Numbered from the stretch's first letter, positions 8,959 to 17,991 are shown. The stretch is 64,000 nucleotides of DNA from an uncultured Williamsia sp. (GCF_947494875.1 NZ_CANLWM010000002.1:1-64000), one strand, 5' to 3'. Made by a program: numbers and translations. The notes: generated from the sequence alone by a model not told the origin.

Positions 8959-10473
8959 CTACCGATCCTGTGGTCCGTGGTCGTCGTCCGGGTCGTCCGC
9001 GAGGTGGTGGTTGCCACGGCGCCGATTCCCCCCACCTCGATTCGAGGGGCCGGACCCTCCGGATTGGTCGCCCCCGCCGGCGGGCGTTTCCGACCCGTGG
9101 GCACGACCGGCGTCGGTCACCACGGCACCGATGAACTCCGCGTGGGCGGTGGCCAGCGACTCGAGGCCGCGGCGCAGCGCCCCGCTGCGGGTGTGGCCGA
9201 GGCGGGCCAGGACGACGGCTCCGTCGCCGAGCGCCGCGGCGACCGCGCCGTCGGTGCAGACCCCGAGCGGCGGGGTGTCGACGACGACGTGGTCGAAACG
9301 CACGGCGAGGTCGGCGAACACCTGCTGGGCACGGTCGGAGCCCCACAACTGTCCACGGGAGGTCGGGAGCGGACCCGCGGGCAGCAGGGCGAACGGACGT
9401 CCACCGACCCGGGTGATCACCGCGTCGTCGAGGGTGTCGTCGCCGAGGAGCACCGTCGAGAGGCCACGTGTCGGGCGCCCGCGGCCGCCGGGGTCGCTGC
9501 TCAGCAGGCGGTCGGCGAGCGTGGGGGTCAACAGGTCTCCGTCGACGAGGAGCACGCGGCGACCCGATTCGGCGAGCACCGCGGCGAGGTCGACGGCGAG
9601 GGTCGACCGGCCGTCGCCGTGGGCGGGGCTGGTGACGGCCACCACGACCGGGCGCCCACCGTCGGCGGTGCGCGCGAAGCGCAGGTTGGTGGCGAGCTGA
9701 CGGACGCGCTCGACCAGTTCGCCGCCGGCGGTCGGGTCGATCGCGGGGACGCCGGGTCGGTGCGGGTCGGCGACGATCTCGCCCAGGACCAGGGATCCGG
9801 CGATGTCCTCGACACGCTCGCGGCGACGCACGCGGGTATCGACCAGAGCCAGGACGATCACGGCGATGACGCCGAGCGCGAGCCCTGCGACCGCACCGAG
9901 GCCGATGCGCGTCACCAGGGACGGGCCGGACGCCGAGGACGGGTAGTCGGCGTCGTCGACGAGGATCGCGCCGGCGGCGGGGGTGCCGCCGCGCCGTGAG
10001 GTCTCGAGCTCGCTGACCAGCTGCACCAGCTGGTCGGCGACCGCGTTGGCGTAGGTCTGCGCGGCGACCGGGTCGGCGTCGGTGGCGGTCACGTCGAGCA
10101 GGACCGTGTTCAGCACGGGCGCCGCGGAGATCTTCGATTGCAGTTCGTCGGCCGACATCGTCGACTTCAGCTGCTCGACGGCGCGGGCCGCGACCTGCCG
10201 GCTCGTCGCCAGGCTCGCGTAGGACTTCACGCGCTCCTGCGAGAACAGGTTGTTCTGATAGGCGTCACCGACGGAGGTGCCGCTCTGCGTGGTGACGAAC
10301 AGCTGTGCGGTCGACGCGTATTTCGGCGCCGCGACCAGCGACCACACGTATCCGCCGGCGGCCCCGATCACGGCGACGACCACGATCAGCCACCAGAACC
10401 GCCGGAAGGCGCGCAGATAATCCCCGATCGCCAAGGGGCGACTCCGTTTCGTGTGTGGTTGCCGATCCTTCAT
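8959..10473 (-). CDS. Wzz / bacterial tyrosine-kinase-like fusion for polysaccharide synthesis
   Basis: This 504-residue protein has an N-terminal Wzz domain with membrane helices near residues 26-46 and 187-210. A P-loop ATPase domain of the bacterial tyrosine kinase type follows. The Walker A' strand is RRVLLVDGDL (306-314) and Walker B is HVVVDTPPLG (395-404). The Walker A loop reads SPAHGDGRST (282-291), with Arg289 where the catalytic lysine is expected. The tail is Gly/Asp/Arg-rich and has no tyrosine cluster. Kinase activity is therefore doubtful; a structural or ATP-sensing role in chain-length control is possible. It is the first gene of the leftward lipase/Wzz run. Confidence 0.8.
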   Translation of the reverse strand: MKDRQPHTKRSRPLAIGDYLRAFRRFWWLIVVVAVIGAAGGYVWSLVAAPKYASTAQLFVTTQSGTSVGDAYQNNLFSQERVKSYASLATSRQVAARAVEQLKSTMSADELQSKISAAPVLNTVLLDVTATDADPVAAQTYANAVADQLVQLVSELETSRRGGTPAAGAILVDDADYPSSASGPSLVTRIGLGAVAGLALGVIAVIVLALVDTRVRRRERVEDIAGSLVLGEIVADPHRPGVPAIDPTAGGELVERVRQLATNLRFARTADGGRPVVVAVTSPAHGDGRSTLAVDLAAVLAESGRRVLLVDGDLLTPTLADRLLSSDPGGRGRPTRGLSTVLLGDDTLDDAVITRVGGRPFALLPAGPLPTSRGQLWGSDRAQQVFADLAVRFDHVVVDTPPLGVCTDGAVAAALGDGAVVLARLGHTRSGALRRGLESLATAHAEFIGAVVTDAGRAHGSETPAGGGDQSGGSGPSNRGGGNRRRGNHHLADDPDDDHGPQDR

Positions 10474-10658
10474 CGTTGTTGGTCGTCGGCAACGTCCGTA
10501 GTGACGGTGCCACCCTAGCCGGGGCATCCCCGCGACACATCTCCGACGACCCCGGTGTGACACTCCCGACGCCCCACCGCGCGGTTCGCCCGCACGGTTC
10601 GCAGCCTGCGGCGATGTCCCCCGATGCGGCTCGATCGTGCGGGTGTCACCATGTACCC

Positions 10659-12116
10659 GTGACGGACGGTGGTCGAGAGCGGCTCGCGACGCTCGGGGTG
10701 GTGGCCGTGCTCGTCGTGGGCCCGCTCGCCGGGGTCGCCGCCGTGCTCGGCGGCAAACTGGCGTTGATCGGTGTGGTCGGCCTGGCGGGCCTGGTGGTCG
10801 GCGCCTACGTCGGGCTGCGCCACCCCATGTGGCTCTACTACGGGCTCGGCGTCACGGTGGGCTTCCTGCCGTTCGGTGTCGTCCCGCTCGCACCGCTGCC
10901 GCTGTATCTCGTGTTCGGCGGGTCGGTGGTCCTCGCCGCCGCCCTGCACCCGTCGGCCGGGATGCACTGGCATCCGCTCGAGCGCACCCTGCTCGTCCTG
11001 GTGGCGGTGTCGGCCGTCTCGGTCGTGTTCTCCGCCGTGTCGATCTCGGACTACGTCGACTACGTGAAGTGGGCCCTGGTCACCCTCGCCGTGATCGGCC
11101 TGCTGCGGCTGTCGTCGGACAACATGCGCCGCGTCGGTGTGGTGTTCGTCGTCGCGGCCGCGTTCAACGCGCTGATCGGCATCGCCCTCTTCGCGTCACC
11201 GGGTCTGCCGCTGCGAAAGGCGTTCAGCGCCTTCGGATACGGCATCGTCGACGCCACCACCCGCTACGTCTACAACGCCGAGGGCGTGGAACAGTCCACC
11301 CGCCTCGGCGGGATGTGGGTGGAGCCCAACGCCGCCGGCATCGGACTGCTGACCGCGCTCTGCGTCGCGCTCGTCGTCCTCGAGGGATGGCGTCGCTGGG
11401 CGTTCGCGACACTGTTCGTCCTCGCGCTGGTGCTGACGCTGAGCCGTGGCGTCATCGTCAGCGTCGTCCTCGGCGCCCTGCTCGTCATGCTCTTCCACCG
11501 CATGCCCGACCGGCTGCGGGCGATCGCGGCCACGATCGGCGCGCTCGCCGTGGTGGCGGGCGCCGCGACACCTCAGATCCGCAACCGCCTGTTGCAGTCG
11601 TTCGTCGGACAGGACGTCAGCTCCTCGTCCCGTCAGGACGCGCTGAGCAACTTCCCGCACCAGCTCGCCGGCCACTGGTTCTTCGGGCTCGGGTGGGCGC
11701 GACCGGAGTTCAAGGACGGCGCCCTGGCCTTCCAGGTGAACTACGTGGCGAACGCGCCGCTGCTCACCGTCTACCGCGGCGGCGTGTTCGCCGGCCTGGC
11801 CTTCGTCGCCGTGCTGATCGCGGGCGCGATCGTCGGGTGGCGCCTCGTCACCGGTCGCTCGCTCCCCCGCGCGCTCGTCGGGGGCATCTTCATCGGTTTC
11901 TGCCTGGTGGGTCTGCAACTCGACCACCCGGTGGTGGCGACCCTGCCGGTCACCACGACGTTCTCGGTGCTGCTGGCGTTCCTGGTACACGCCGACCGGC
12001 TTCGACGTCTGGAGGACCCGCCGGCCGACCGGGTCAGCGGTTCGCGGCCATGGCGTCGACCAGCAGCGACCCCACCGCCTCGTGTGGACGCCGCTCCCGC
12101 CACCGCCGTGCGGTGA
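10659..12116 (+). CDS. O-antigen ligase/polymerase (Wzy-like) membrane protein
   Basis: This 485-residue polytopic protein has ten or more hydrophobic helices and a large periplasm-side loop. The loop contains RLGGMWVEPNAAGIG and, later, a stretch with SSSRQDALSNFPHQLAGHWFFGLGW, the region that carries catalytic residues in the Wzy/WaaL superfamily. GTG 10659 is the first start after a divergent 185-bp gap shared with the Wzz-kinase gene. The last 83 bp overlap the 3' end of the opposite-strand glycosyltransferase gene. Expected role: joining repeat units on lipid carriers outside the membrane, with length set by the Wzz proteins. Confidence 0.75.
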   Translation: MTDGGRERLATLGVVAVLVVGPLAGVAAVLGGKLALIGVVGLAGLVVGAYVGLRHPMWLYYGLGVTVGFLPFGVVPLAPLPLYLVFGGSVVLAAALHPSAGMHWHPLERTLLVLVAVSAVSVVFSAVSISDYVDYVKWALVTLAVIGLLRLSSDNMRRVGVVFVVAAAFNALIGIALFASPGLPLRKAFSAFGYGIVDATTRYVYNAEGVEQSTRLGGMWVEPNAAGIGLLTALCVALVVLEGWRRWAFATLFVLALVLTLSRGVIVSVVLGALLVMLFHRMPDRLRAIAATIGALAVVAGAATPQIRNRLLQSFVGQDVSSSSRQDALSNFPHQLAGHWFFGLGWARPEFKDGALAFQVNYVANAPLLTVYRGGVFAGLAFVAVLIAGAIVGWRLVTGRSLPRALVGGIFIGFCLVGLQLDHPVVATLPVTTTFSVLLAFLVHADRLRRLEDPPADRVSGSRPWRRPAATPPPRVDAAPATAVR

Positions 12117-13188
12117 TGTCGTGCAGTCGCTGTCCATCGGCGACGGCGGCGTCGACGTCGACCAGCAGTCGTCGTGCGGCGGTGACGACCGCGTCGTCGT
12201 CGGCGCATGTGTCGAGGCCGTAGACCTCGTCGAGTGATCCCACCGCCGCTCTCGTCCCGACGACCGGCAGACCGATCCGCGCGGCGTCGAGGAACTTCAC
12301 CCGCACCCCGCCGCCGGTGCTGATCGGCGCGACCATCCCGCGGCACGTCGCGAGGAAACCGTGCAGATCGTCGACGAAGCCGAGATCGCGCACGCCCGGC
12401 GGCAGGTCGACCGGTGTCGCCGAGGCGCTGCGGCCTCCGACGACGCAGAGCTCCGCACCGGCGATCCCGTCGGCGATCCGGGGCCACAGTGCCACGGCGC
12501 GCTCGAACGCCTCCTGGTTCGGCGGCCAGTCACGGGTCCCGAGGAACACCAGCCGTGGTGGAGTCGACGCGACGTCGACCGGATCGCCGGGCGGCAGTGT
12601 CAGGTCCAGCCAGCGGGCGCTGTCGACTCCGCGGTCGCGGTAGTCGTGCGCCTCGTCGGCGTCGAAGGTCGCGACGGCGTGCGCTGCTCGGGCGACGCGC
12701 AGTTCGTCCCGCACCAGGCGGGGCGCCTCCAGACGGCCCAGCAGGCCCCGGGTCGCCCGCCACACCAACGACTCCGACACATGGGTGTTCACCGCGAGGC
12801 GGTCGACACCGGCCCGTCGCGACGCGAGGAACGACTCCGCCATGTAGCTGTGCTCGGCGAGGTACACGTCGGCGTGGACGGACTCGATCACCGACCGCAG
12901 CTCGGGACTGTCGAAGCGGACGTGCACCAGGCTGCGCCGTCCCGCCAGTGACCGGCCCGCGAGCTGCGCGGGCGCGATCTCGGGCTTGCGGACGCGGTGC
13001 AGGGTGAGGCCACCGGGCACCAGGTCGGTCTCGACGGTCCCCGACTGCTCGGACAGACAGATCGCGGTGACCGCGAACGTGTCGGCCGCCAGCGTCATCA
13101 GCAGACGACTCAGTTCGACGTCACCGCCGCGTTCGAGGACCGGGTCCTTCGAGAGCATCAGTGCGACAGTCGGTCTCGGGCTCGTCAC
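12034..13188 (-). CDS. Glycosyltransferase (GT-B, GT4-like)
   Basis: This 384-residue protein has the C-terminal half of a GT-B enzyme: RLVFLGTRDWPPNQEAFERAV, then GVRDLGFVDDLHGFLATCRGMVAPISTGGGVRVKFLDAARIGLPVVGT. The last of these is the nucleotide-sugar binding end with its conserved acidic/Gly pattern. The N-terminal half begins TVALMLSKDPVLERGGDVELSRLL. GTG 13188 overlaps the flippase stop by 4 bp (GTGA). It is cytoplasmic and probably adds one sugar to the lipid-linked repeat unit. Donor and linkage are unknown. Confidence 0.75.
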   Translation of the reverse strand: MTSPRPTVALMLSKDPVLERGGDVELSRLLMTLAADTFAVTAICLSEQSGTVETDLVPGGLTLHRVRKPEIAPAQLAGRSLAGRRSLVHVRFDSPELRSVIESVHADVYLAEHSYMAESFLASRRAGVDRLAVNTHVSESLVWRATRGLLGRLEAPRLVRDELRVARAAHAVATFDADEAHDYRDRGVDSARWLDLTLPPGDPVDVASTPPRLVFLGTRDWPPNQEAFERAVALWPRIADGIAGAELCVVGGRSASATPVDLPPGVRDLGFVDDLHGFLATCRGMVAPISTGGGVRVKFLDAARIGLPVVGTRAAVGSLDEVYGLDTCADDDAVVTAARRLLVDVDAAVADGQRLHDITARRWRERRPHEAVGSLLVDAMAANR

Positions 13189-14378
13189 CGTCGCCTCCGG
13201 TAGATGGCCGTCGCATAGATGGTCAGCAGGATCGCGTCGGCCCCGACCGAGGCGATGGAGGCGCCCACGGCACCGATCGGCGCGAGCGCCGCGACCGCAC
13301 CGAGTTTCACGGGGACCAGACCCATGTTGGCGGCGAGACGCAGGATGTCGCGCCGCTGGGCGTACAGGATCACCTGCAGGATCGAGATCATCGTCCGCAT
13401 ACCGGTGAACAGCGAGATGATGATCATCGCGACGGCGAGTTCGGTGGGCGCGGGCGTCAGCAGCAGCACCACTCCGAAGATCGCGACCGCCGCCGTCGAC
13501 AGACCGCCGATCGCCAGCGTCAACTTCAGGGGCGGTCCCGATGACAACTTCCCGCCCGACAGGCGGAGCGGCTCGTGGTAGGTCATCCCGAACGACTGCC
13601 CGACCGCGGCGAGCGCCGCCGCGACGGTCCAGCACAGGGTGTAGTAGCCGGCGGTCCGGCTGTCGGTGAGGAAGCCCAGCAGCAGCACGTCGCCCTGGAG
13701 ATACAGTGCCGTGCCCAGCATCTCGCCGACGAGCGCGAGCGTGAGACGCGGCGGACCGGGCAGCTGCGGCCGGTGTCCGCGCGCCGCGAGCCCGGCGAGC
13801 ACGAGGATGACGTAGTACGGCGCGACGTAGAGGGCGCTGGCACCCAGCAGCGTCGGGTGGTCGACGCCGAACAGGTAGACGCAGGCGAGCGCCACGCTGA
13901 CGACCTGCCGGATGCTGTCCAGCCGCCAGACGCGGTCCGCCTTGCCGTCGCGGGCGAACCGACTGGAATAGGACTTGTAGGCGATCTCGCCGCCGGCGAC
14001 CGTGAGACCGAACCAGGCGATGTAGCTGACGCCGACGAGGGCTGTGCCCGCGGCGACCAGGGTCAGGCCGACGAGGAACCGGCTCGCGCGTTCGGCGACG
14101 AACCGTTCCTCGCTCTCGCGCATCGACCGCACGACGTACGGGTTGTCCAGCGGCGGCCCGATGACCGCCGACAGCGCGAACGCCATGCCGTAGAGCCCGT
14201 AGTCGGAGACGCCGAGCTGCGAGAGCAGCACGACGGTCCACAGCATGCCGACGCCGCGACCGCCGTAGAGCCACAGCATGGCGACCAGCGTGGTGAGCAG
14301 GTTGCTCTTGGCGGCCGTCGCCACCGCGCGCGTCTTCTCGGCGACCGGTTCGTCCTCGGGGGACGGACCGATGGTCAC
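13185..14378 (-). CDS. Wzx-like polysaccharide flippase (MATE/MOP superfamily)
   Basis: This 397-residue membrane protein has about twelve hydrophobic helices. The first ones (LLTTLVAMLWLYGGRGVGMLWTVVLL, SDYGLYGMAFALSAVIGPP) match the RfbX/Wzx lipopolysaccharide exporter style. GTG 14378 overlaps the stop of the next glycosyltransferase gene by 4 bp; an in-frame ATG at 14405 would make a longer overlap and is less likely. Expected role: moving the lipid-linked repeat unit across the membrane for Wzy. Together with Wzz and Wzy this makes a Wzx/Wzy-type export route. Confidence 0.75.
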   Translation of the reverse strand: MTIGPSPEDEPVAEKTRAVATAAKSNLLTTLVAMLWLYGGRGVGMLWTVVLLSQLGVSDYGLYGMAFALSAVIGPPLDNPYVVRSMRESEERFVAERASRFLVGLTLVAAGTALVGVSYIAWFGLTVAGGEIAYKSYSSRFARDGKADRVWRLDSIRQVVSVALACVYLFGVDHPTLLGASALYVAPYYVILVLAGLAARGHRPQLPGPPRLTLALVGEMLGTALYLQGDVLLLGFLTDSRTAGYYTLCWTVAAALAAVGQSFGMTYHEPLRLSGGKLSSGPPLKLTLAIGGLSTAAVAIFGVVLLLTPAPTELAVAMIIISLFTGMRTMISILQVILYAQRRDILRLAANMGLVPVKLGAVAALAPIGAVGASIASVGADAILLTIYATAIYRRRR

Positions 14379-15493
14379 CGCCGGTCCGTCAGCATGCGAT
14401 CCCACGTCGCGCAGAACCGGGCGGCGACCGCCTCGCGCGAACCCCGGCGGCGTTCGCCCTGCACCTGGCGGCCGGCGAGGGTGAGCGCGTCGCGGTCGTC
14501 GACGAGATCGCGGACCCGGTCGGCGACGACGACGGCGAGCTCGTCGGGGTCCTCGGGTGCGTCGCGGATCACGGTGACACCGTCACCGTCGCCGTGGTCG
14601 GCGAGCGCTCCGTGATCGGTGCAGATCACCGGGGTGCCGTACGCGATCGCCCGGGCCATCACCCCGGAGGCGGGGTATCCCATCCCGTACGGCGAGCGTC
14701 GACCGTAGGGCATCACCAGTGCACGGATGGAGGCGAAGAACGCGTCCTCGTCCGGACCGTCGACGCCGCCGACGATCTCGACGCCGTCGACGCGGGGCAG
14801 GTCCTCGGTCCCACGACCGGCCACCCGGATGGCGATGTCGTCGTCGAGTCGGGCGCGGAGCCGTTCGAGCTGCTCGAACCCCTTGCCGCGGTAGACGAGT
14901 CCGAAGAAGCCGATCGCGCGGGGACGGTCCTGCGGCGGGGTGATGTCGGGTCGGCACGCCACGATGTGCGGAACCTGGACCACGTCGAGGTGCGGGTACA
15001 GCGGTCGGATCGACTCGGCACCGCTGCGGGTCAGCACGAAGGCCGTCGTCGGCCGCAGCCACCGACGCTGCACGCGGTACGAGAGCGGGCGTAGCGGGAA
15101 GTGCACCGCGTGGTTGAGCAGTCGGTGCTCGGCGAGGAACCGCGTGCGCACCGGCCACCAGATCGAATGCGGCGGGTCGTGGATGGTCGCGCTCACCGGG
15201 ACGTCGTCGCAGATTCCGGCGGTGCCCCAGAACGCGGCCACCGCGCCACCGCTGAGCTCGGTGTGCACGAGCACGGGACCGGGGGCCGTGGCGACCATCT
15301 CGCCGATCGCCGCGCTCTGGCGGCGCAGGTCGGCCACGGAGTCGTCACCGGGCATCCCGGTGCGGTGTTCGAGCAACTCGCCCACGTGCGGGCGGACCGC
15401 GTCGATGACGTCCTGCGAGTAGTCACCGACGCCGCCCACACCGACCTTCGGGGCGACGACGACCAGTCGCGCCCCGCTCAGCGCCGAGGCCAT
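14375..15493 (-). CDS. Glycosyltransferase, family 4 type
   Basis: This 372-residue GT-B enzyme has N-terminal VVVAPKVGVGGVGDYSQDV. The C-terminal donor site includes AIGFFGLVYRGKGFEQLERL, and then SPYGMGYPASGVMARAIAYGTPVICTDHG, the usual GT4 acceptor/donor loop. ATG 15493 overlaps the preceding TGA by one base (TGATG). It is a soluble or membrane-peripheral enzyme inside a run of coupled sugar-building genes. The sugar it adds cannot be deduced. Confidence 0.8.
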   Translation of the reverse strand: MASALSGARLVVVAPKVGVGGVGDYSQDVIDAVRPHVGELLEHRTGMPGDDSVADLRRQSAAIGEMVATAPGPVLVHTELSGGAVAAFWGTAGICDDVPVSATIHDPPHSIWWPVRTRFLAEHRLLNHAVHFPLRPLSYRVQRRWLRPTTAFVLTRSGAESIRPLYPHLDVVQVPHIVACRPDITPPQDRPRAIGFFGLVYRGKGFEQLERLRARLDDDIAIRVAGRGTEDLPRVDGVEIVGGVDGPDEDAFFASIRALVMPYGRRSPYGMGYPASGVMARAIAYGTPVICTDHGALADHGDGDGVTVIRDAPEDPDELAVVVADRVRDLVDDRDALTLAGRQVQGERRRGSREAVAARFCATWDRMLTDRR

Positions 15494-16146
15494 CAGTAGA
15501 ACAGCGGACGATAACGTCCCGAGTACTGCAGCGCGTCCGGGTTGCGGGTGGCGAACGGCTTCGCCGGGTTGCCCCCGACCACCTCGAGTTCGCCGACGTC
15601 CTTGTTCACCATCGACTGCGCGGCCACCACACCGCCGCGGCCCACCCGGCAGGGCAGGAGCAGCGCGCGGGTGCCGATCCAGGCGTAGTCCTCGATGATC
15701 ATCGGCTTGGGCATCGGCAGGAAGTCGGGGCTGTTGATGTCGTGGCCGCCGCCCAGCAGGTGGGTGTCGCTCGCGATCACGACGTTGTCGCCGATGATGA
15801 TCCCCGCGCGCGCGTCGAGGACGCAGCGGAAGCTCACGTTGCTGTTCTCGCCGATGGTCAGGTACGGGAGGTCGAACACCGTCGTCCCCCGCAGGACCGT
15901 CGACCCCTTGCCGATCTTGGCGCCGAACAGTCGCAGCCAGGCGAGCCGGATGGTGTGGCTCGGGATGTAGGTGATCAGCAGGTTGTAGCCGACCAGCCCG
16001 ATGCGGTTGTACAGCTTCTGCAGCAGGGAGATGTCCTGCATCTTGTACTTCTTGACGACCTCGCCATCGACGACCGTCTCGGACATCTTCGGCGGCGGAG
16101 GGGTGCGGAGTGCGCGCGTGTACTTGTCGTCGGCTGATGTGGTCAC
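15493..16146 (-). CDS. Left-handed beta-helix O-acyltransferase (hexapeptide repeat)
   Basis: This 217-residue protein has hexapeptide-repeat turns: GAKIGKGSTVLRGTTV, LTIGENSNVSFRCVL, GIIIGDNVVIASDTHLLGG. The end contains GVVAAQSMVNKDVGELEVVGGNPAK, the typical close of WcaF/maltose-acetyltransferase-like enzymes. The family acetylates sugars with acetyl-CoA in the cytoplasm. GTG 16146 is the only fitting start. About 100 bp separate it from the glycosyltransferase gene upstream in the same direction. With the membrane acyltransferase at 614-1900 it suggests that the glycan is acylated at more than one step. Confidence 0.8.
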   Translation of the reverse strand: MTTSADDKYTRALRTPPPPKMSETVVDGEVVKKYKMQDISLLQKLYNRIGLVGYNLLITYIPSHTIRLAWLRLFGAKIGKGSTVLRGTTVFDLPYLTIGENSNVSFRCVLDARAGIIIGDNVVIASDTHLLGGGHDINSPDFLPMPKPMIIEDYAWIGTRALLLPCRVGRGGVVAAQSMVNKDVGELEVVGGNPAKPFATRNPDALQYSGRYRPLFY

Positions 16147-16250
16147 GCCTCGGGGCTCCTGTTCGTGCGGGGACCGTGTCGCTCGTGGCCGGGGTCAGCA
16201 CACCACGTCACCGTCGGGGACGCGAGAGGCGGGTGCGCCGGCGTGGTGTG

Positions 16251-17429
16251 TCAGGCGGCCGAGCCGTCGAACCCCTCGACGATGTCGTGCAGCTGTGCGG
16301 CGAAGTGGGCGTCGCTGAACCGCGACACGTGGTCGACGATCTTCTCGGCGTCCCACGTCATCGACTCGAACCGGCTGATCGCCGCACGGATGGCCAGCGG
16401 CTCGGGCTCGTCGAAGTAGACCGCGGTGATGTCCTCTTCCGCGGTGTCGAGGAACCCGCCGAACCGCAGCAGGATCGACGGTTTGCCGTGCGCGGCGCCC
16501 TCGAGGGGCGTCAGGCCGTAGTCCTCGTAGCTGGCCGCCATCACCGCGGTGCAATGCTTGTACAGCCAGCCGATCTGGCGATCGGTGAGGTCGGAGACCA
16601 TCGTGACGTTGTCCGGCTTCGACGCGAACAGCCGTTCGCGCTCGGGCCCGCGGCCGACGACCACGAGTCGGCGGTCGGCGCCCCGGAAGGAGTCGATGAT
16701 CGCGTCGACGTTCTTGTACGCGAGCAGGCGCGAGATGCAGAGGTAGTAGCCGTCTCCCGCGGAGACCAGGCCCTCCACCTCGGGCACCGGCTCGAACTCG
16801 TCGGGCAGGTCGAGGGACACGGGGGCGGGCAGCACCGGTGCGGTGATCCCGTACGCCGCCGCGATGCGTTCACGCACGACGTTGGAGTTGGCGTAGTAGC
16901 TGTCGCACCGCATGGCGGCCCGACGGTCCCACCGCTTCAGGCTGGAGGACATGACGGCGAGCGCCACCTTCTTCATCCAGCTGGCCTGCTCCCCCAGGTA
17001 GGACTGCTCCTGGTAGAGCCACCGCGCCGGTGAGTGGCAGTAGACGACCTTGCGGCCGTCGGTCGGGAAGGCGTGCGCCCAGCCGCTGGAGCTGGCGATG
17101 ACGATGTCGGCGTCGGGACGGACCCACGACGAGGCGAAGGGCAGCAACGGCAGCGCCGCCCGGTGGTTGCGGCGCAGGAAGCCGAGACGGTTCATCGGGG
17201 ACACACGGATGTCCATGTCCGAGAACTCCGGATAGGTGTTCTCCGGGTCGAAGAGTGTGGTGTAGATGACCGCGTCCGGGAACGCGCGGGCGATCGACAG
17301 GACCACCTTCTCCGCGCCACCGCGTTGCGTCAGGTAGTCGTGCGCGATCGCGATGCGCGGCCGCCCAGGTCGTTGCGCACCGCGCGCTCGGCGAACTCGC
17401 CGACGGCCCCCCGTGTCGGTGACACTCAT
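16251..17429 (-). CDS. Glycosyltransferase, family 4 (WbaZ-like)
   Basis: This 392-residue GT-B protein has RIAIAHDYLTQRGGAEKVVLSIARAF at the N-terminus, VVYCHSPARWLYQEQ mid-domain, and donor-site segments YYLCISRLLAYKNVDAIIDSF and AASYEDYGLTPLEGAAHGKPSI. The last carries the EX7E-like pattern of GT4. It resembles mannosyltransferases of polysaccharide clusters (WbaZ type) in general shape. ATG 17429 has GGGG about 10 bases upstream; an earlier in-frame ATG at 17498 has none. It is the first gene of the leftward sugar-assembly group, with its promoter presumably in the 317-bp gap that follows. Confidence 0.8.
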   Translation of the reverse strand: MSVTDTGGRRRVRRARGAQRPGRPRIAIAHDYLTQRGGAEKVVLSIARAFPDAVIYTTLFDPENTYPEFSDMDIRVSPMNRLGFLRRNHRAALPLLPFASSWVRPDADIVIASSSGWAHAFPTDGRKVVYCHSPARWLYQEQSYLGEQASWMKKVALAVMSSSLKRWDRRAAMRCDSYYANSNVVRERIAAAYGITAPVLPAPVSLDLPDEFEPVPEVEGLVSAGDGYYLCISRLLAYKNVDAIIDSFRGADRRLVVVGRGPERERLFASKPDNVTMVSDLTDRQIGWLYKHCTAVMAASYEDYGLTPLEGAAHGKPSILLRFGGFLDTAEEDITAVYFDEPEPLAIRAAISRFESMTWDAEKIVDHVSRFSDAHFAAQLHDIVEGFDGSAA

Positions 17430-17745
17430 CTCGCTGCCCCCATGTGGCTCAGGTCGAACAAACTGACGGTCCCACGACGCCGTTTGTGGTGAATCCACGA
17501 AGCCCGCTCAGTGTCCCGTGTTCGGACCACATTGCGGAGTCTTTGCGAGCAATTCGTGATCATTGTCACCACGTGTGCCGGTTCCAGCCCCCCAGCCAGA
17601 ACCTGCCACCGATCGTGCGTGTTCCCGCCCATCTTCACATCGCTAAGGAGCCGGCGCCACCGCACGCGCGGTTTGGAAGAGTCCGCGCCCACCCGATAGA
17701 GTCCGTTCTCGGCCGTCGTCGGTCCACGCCGCCGCCGGACGACCT
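17430..17745. promoter_or_regulatory. 316-bp intergenic region with tRNA promoter
   Basis: No gene is seen here. The stretch separates the leftward polysaccharide genes from the rightward tRNA pair and is clearly less GC-rich than its neighbours. A good promoter for the tRNAs is TTGGAA at 17673-17678 and TAGAGT at 17697-17702, with an 18-bp spacer, placing the transcript start about 35-40 bp before tRNA-Asn. The leftward promoter for the glycosyltransferase gene should also lie here, but no box stands out. Confidence 0.6.
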
Positions 17746-17818
<73 letters not shown>

Positions 17819-17828
17819 CCAGCAGCCC

Positions 17829-17902
17829 GGGGCGGTAGCTCAGTCGGTCAGAGCCGCGGACTCATAATCCGTAGGTCGCGGGTTCGAGCCCCGCCCGCCC
17901 CA
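17829..17902 (+). tRNA. tRNA-Met (CAT)
   Basis: The acceptor stem GGGGCGG (17829-17835) pairs with CCGCCCC (17895-17901). The anticodon loop is CTCATAA, with anticodon CAT, and the T arm is GCGGG-TTCGAGC-CCCGC. CCA is not encoded. The first pair G-C and the body fit elongator Met rather than initiator. A lysidine-modified Ile(CAT) tRNA is the alternative. It lies 10 bases after tRNA-Asn and is probably co-transcribed with it. Confidence 0.92.
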
Positions 17903-17991
17903 CTCCGCGAGCCCCGCCCGTACCGCGTGCCCGTCGCCGTCCGGCAGGATGAAGGGCGCGACATCCGCCGCGACGACTGGGAGTTCTTCAC

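Noticed and set aside
17829-17902. tRNA-Ile with lysidine-modified CAT anticodon
   Set aside because: The body and stems look like elongator tRNA-Met of actinobacteria, though Ile cannot be fully excluded by eye.
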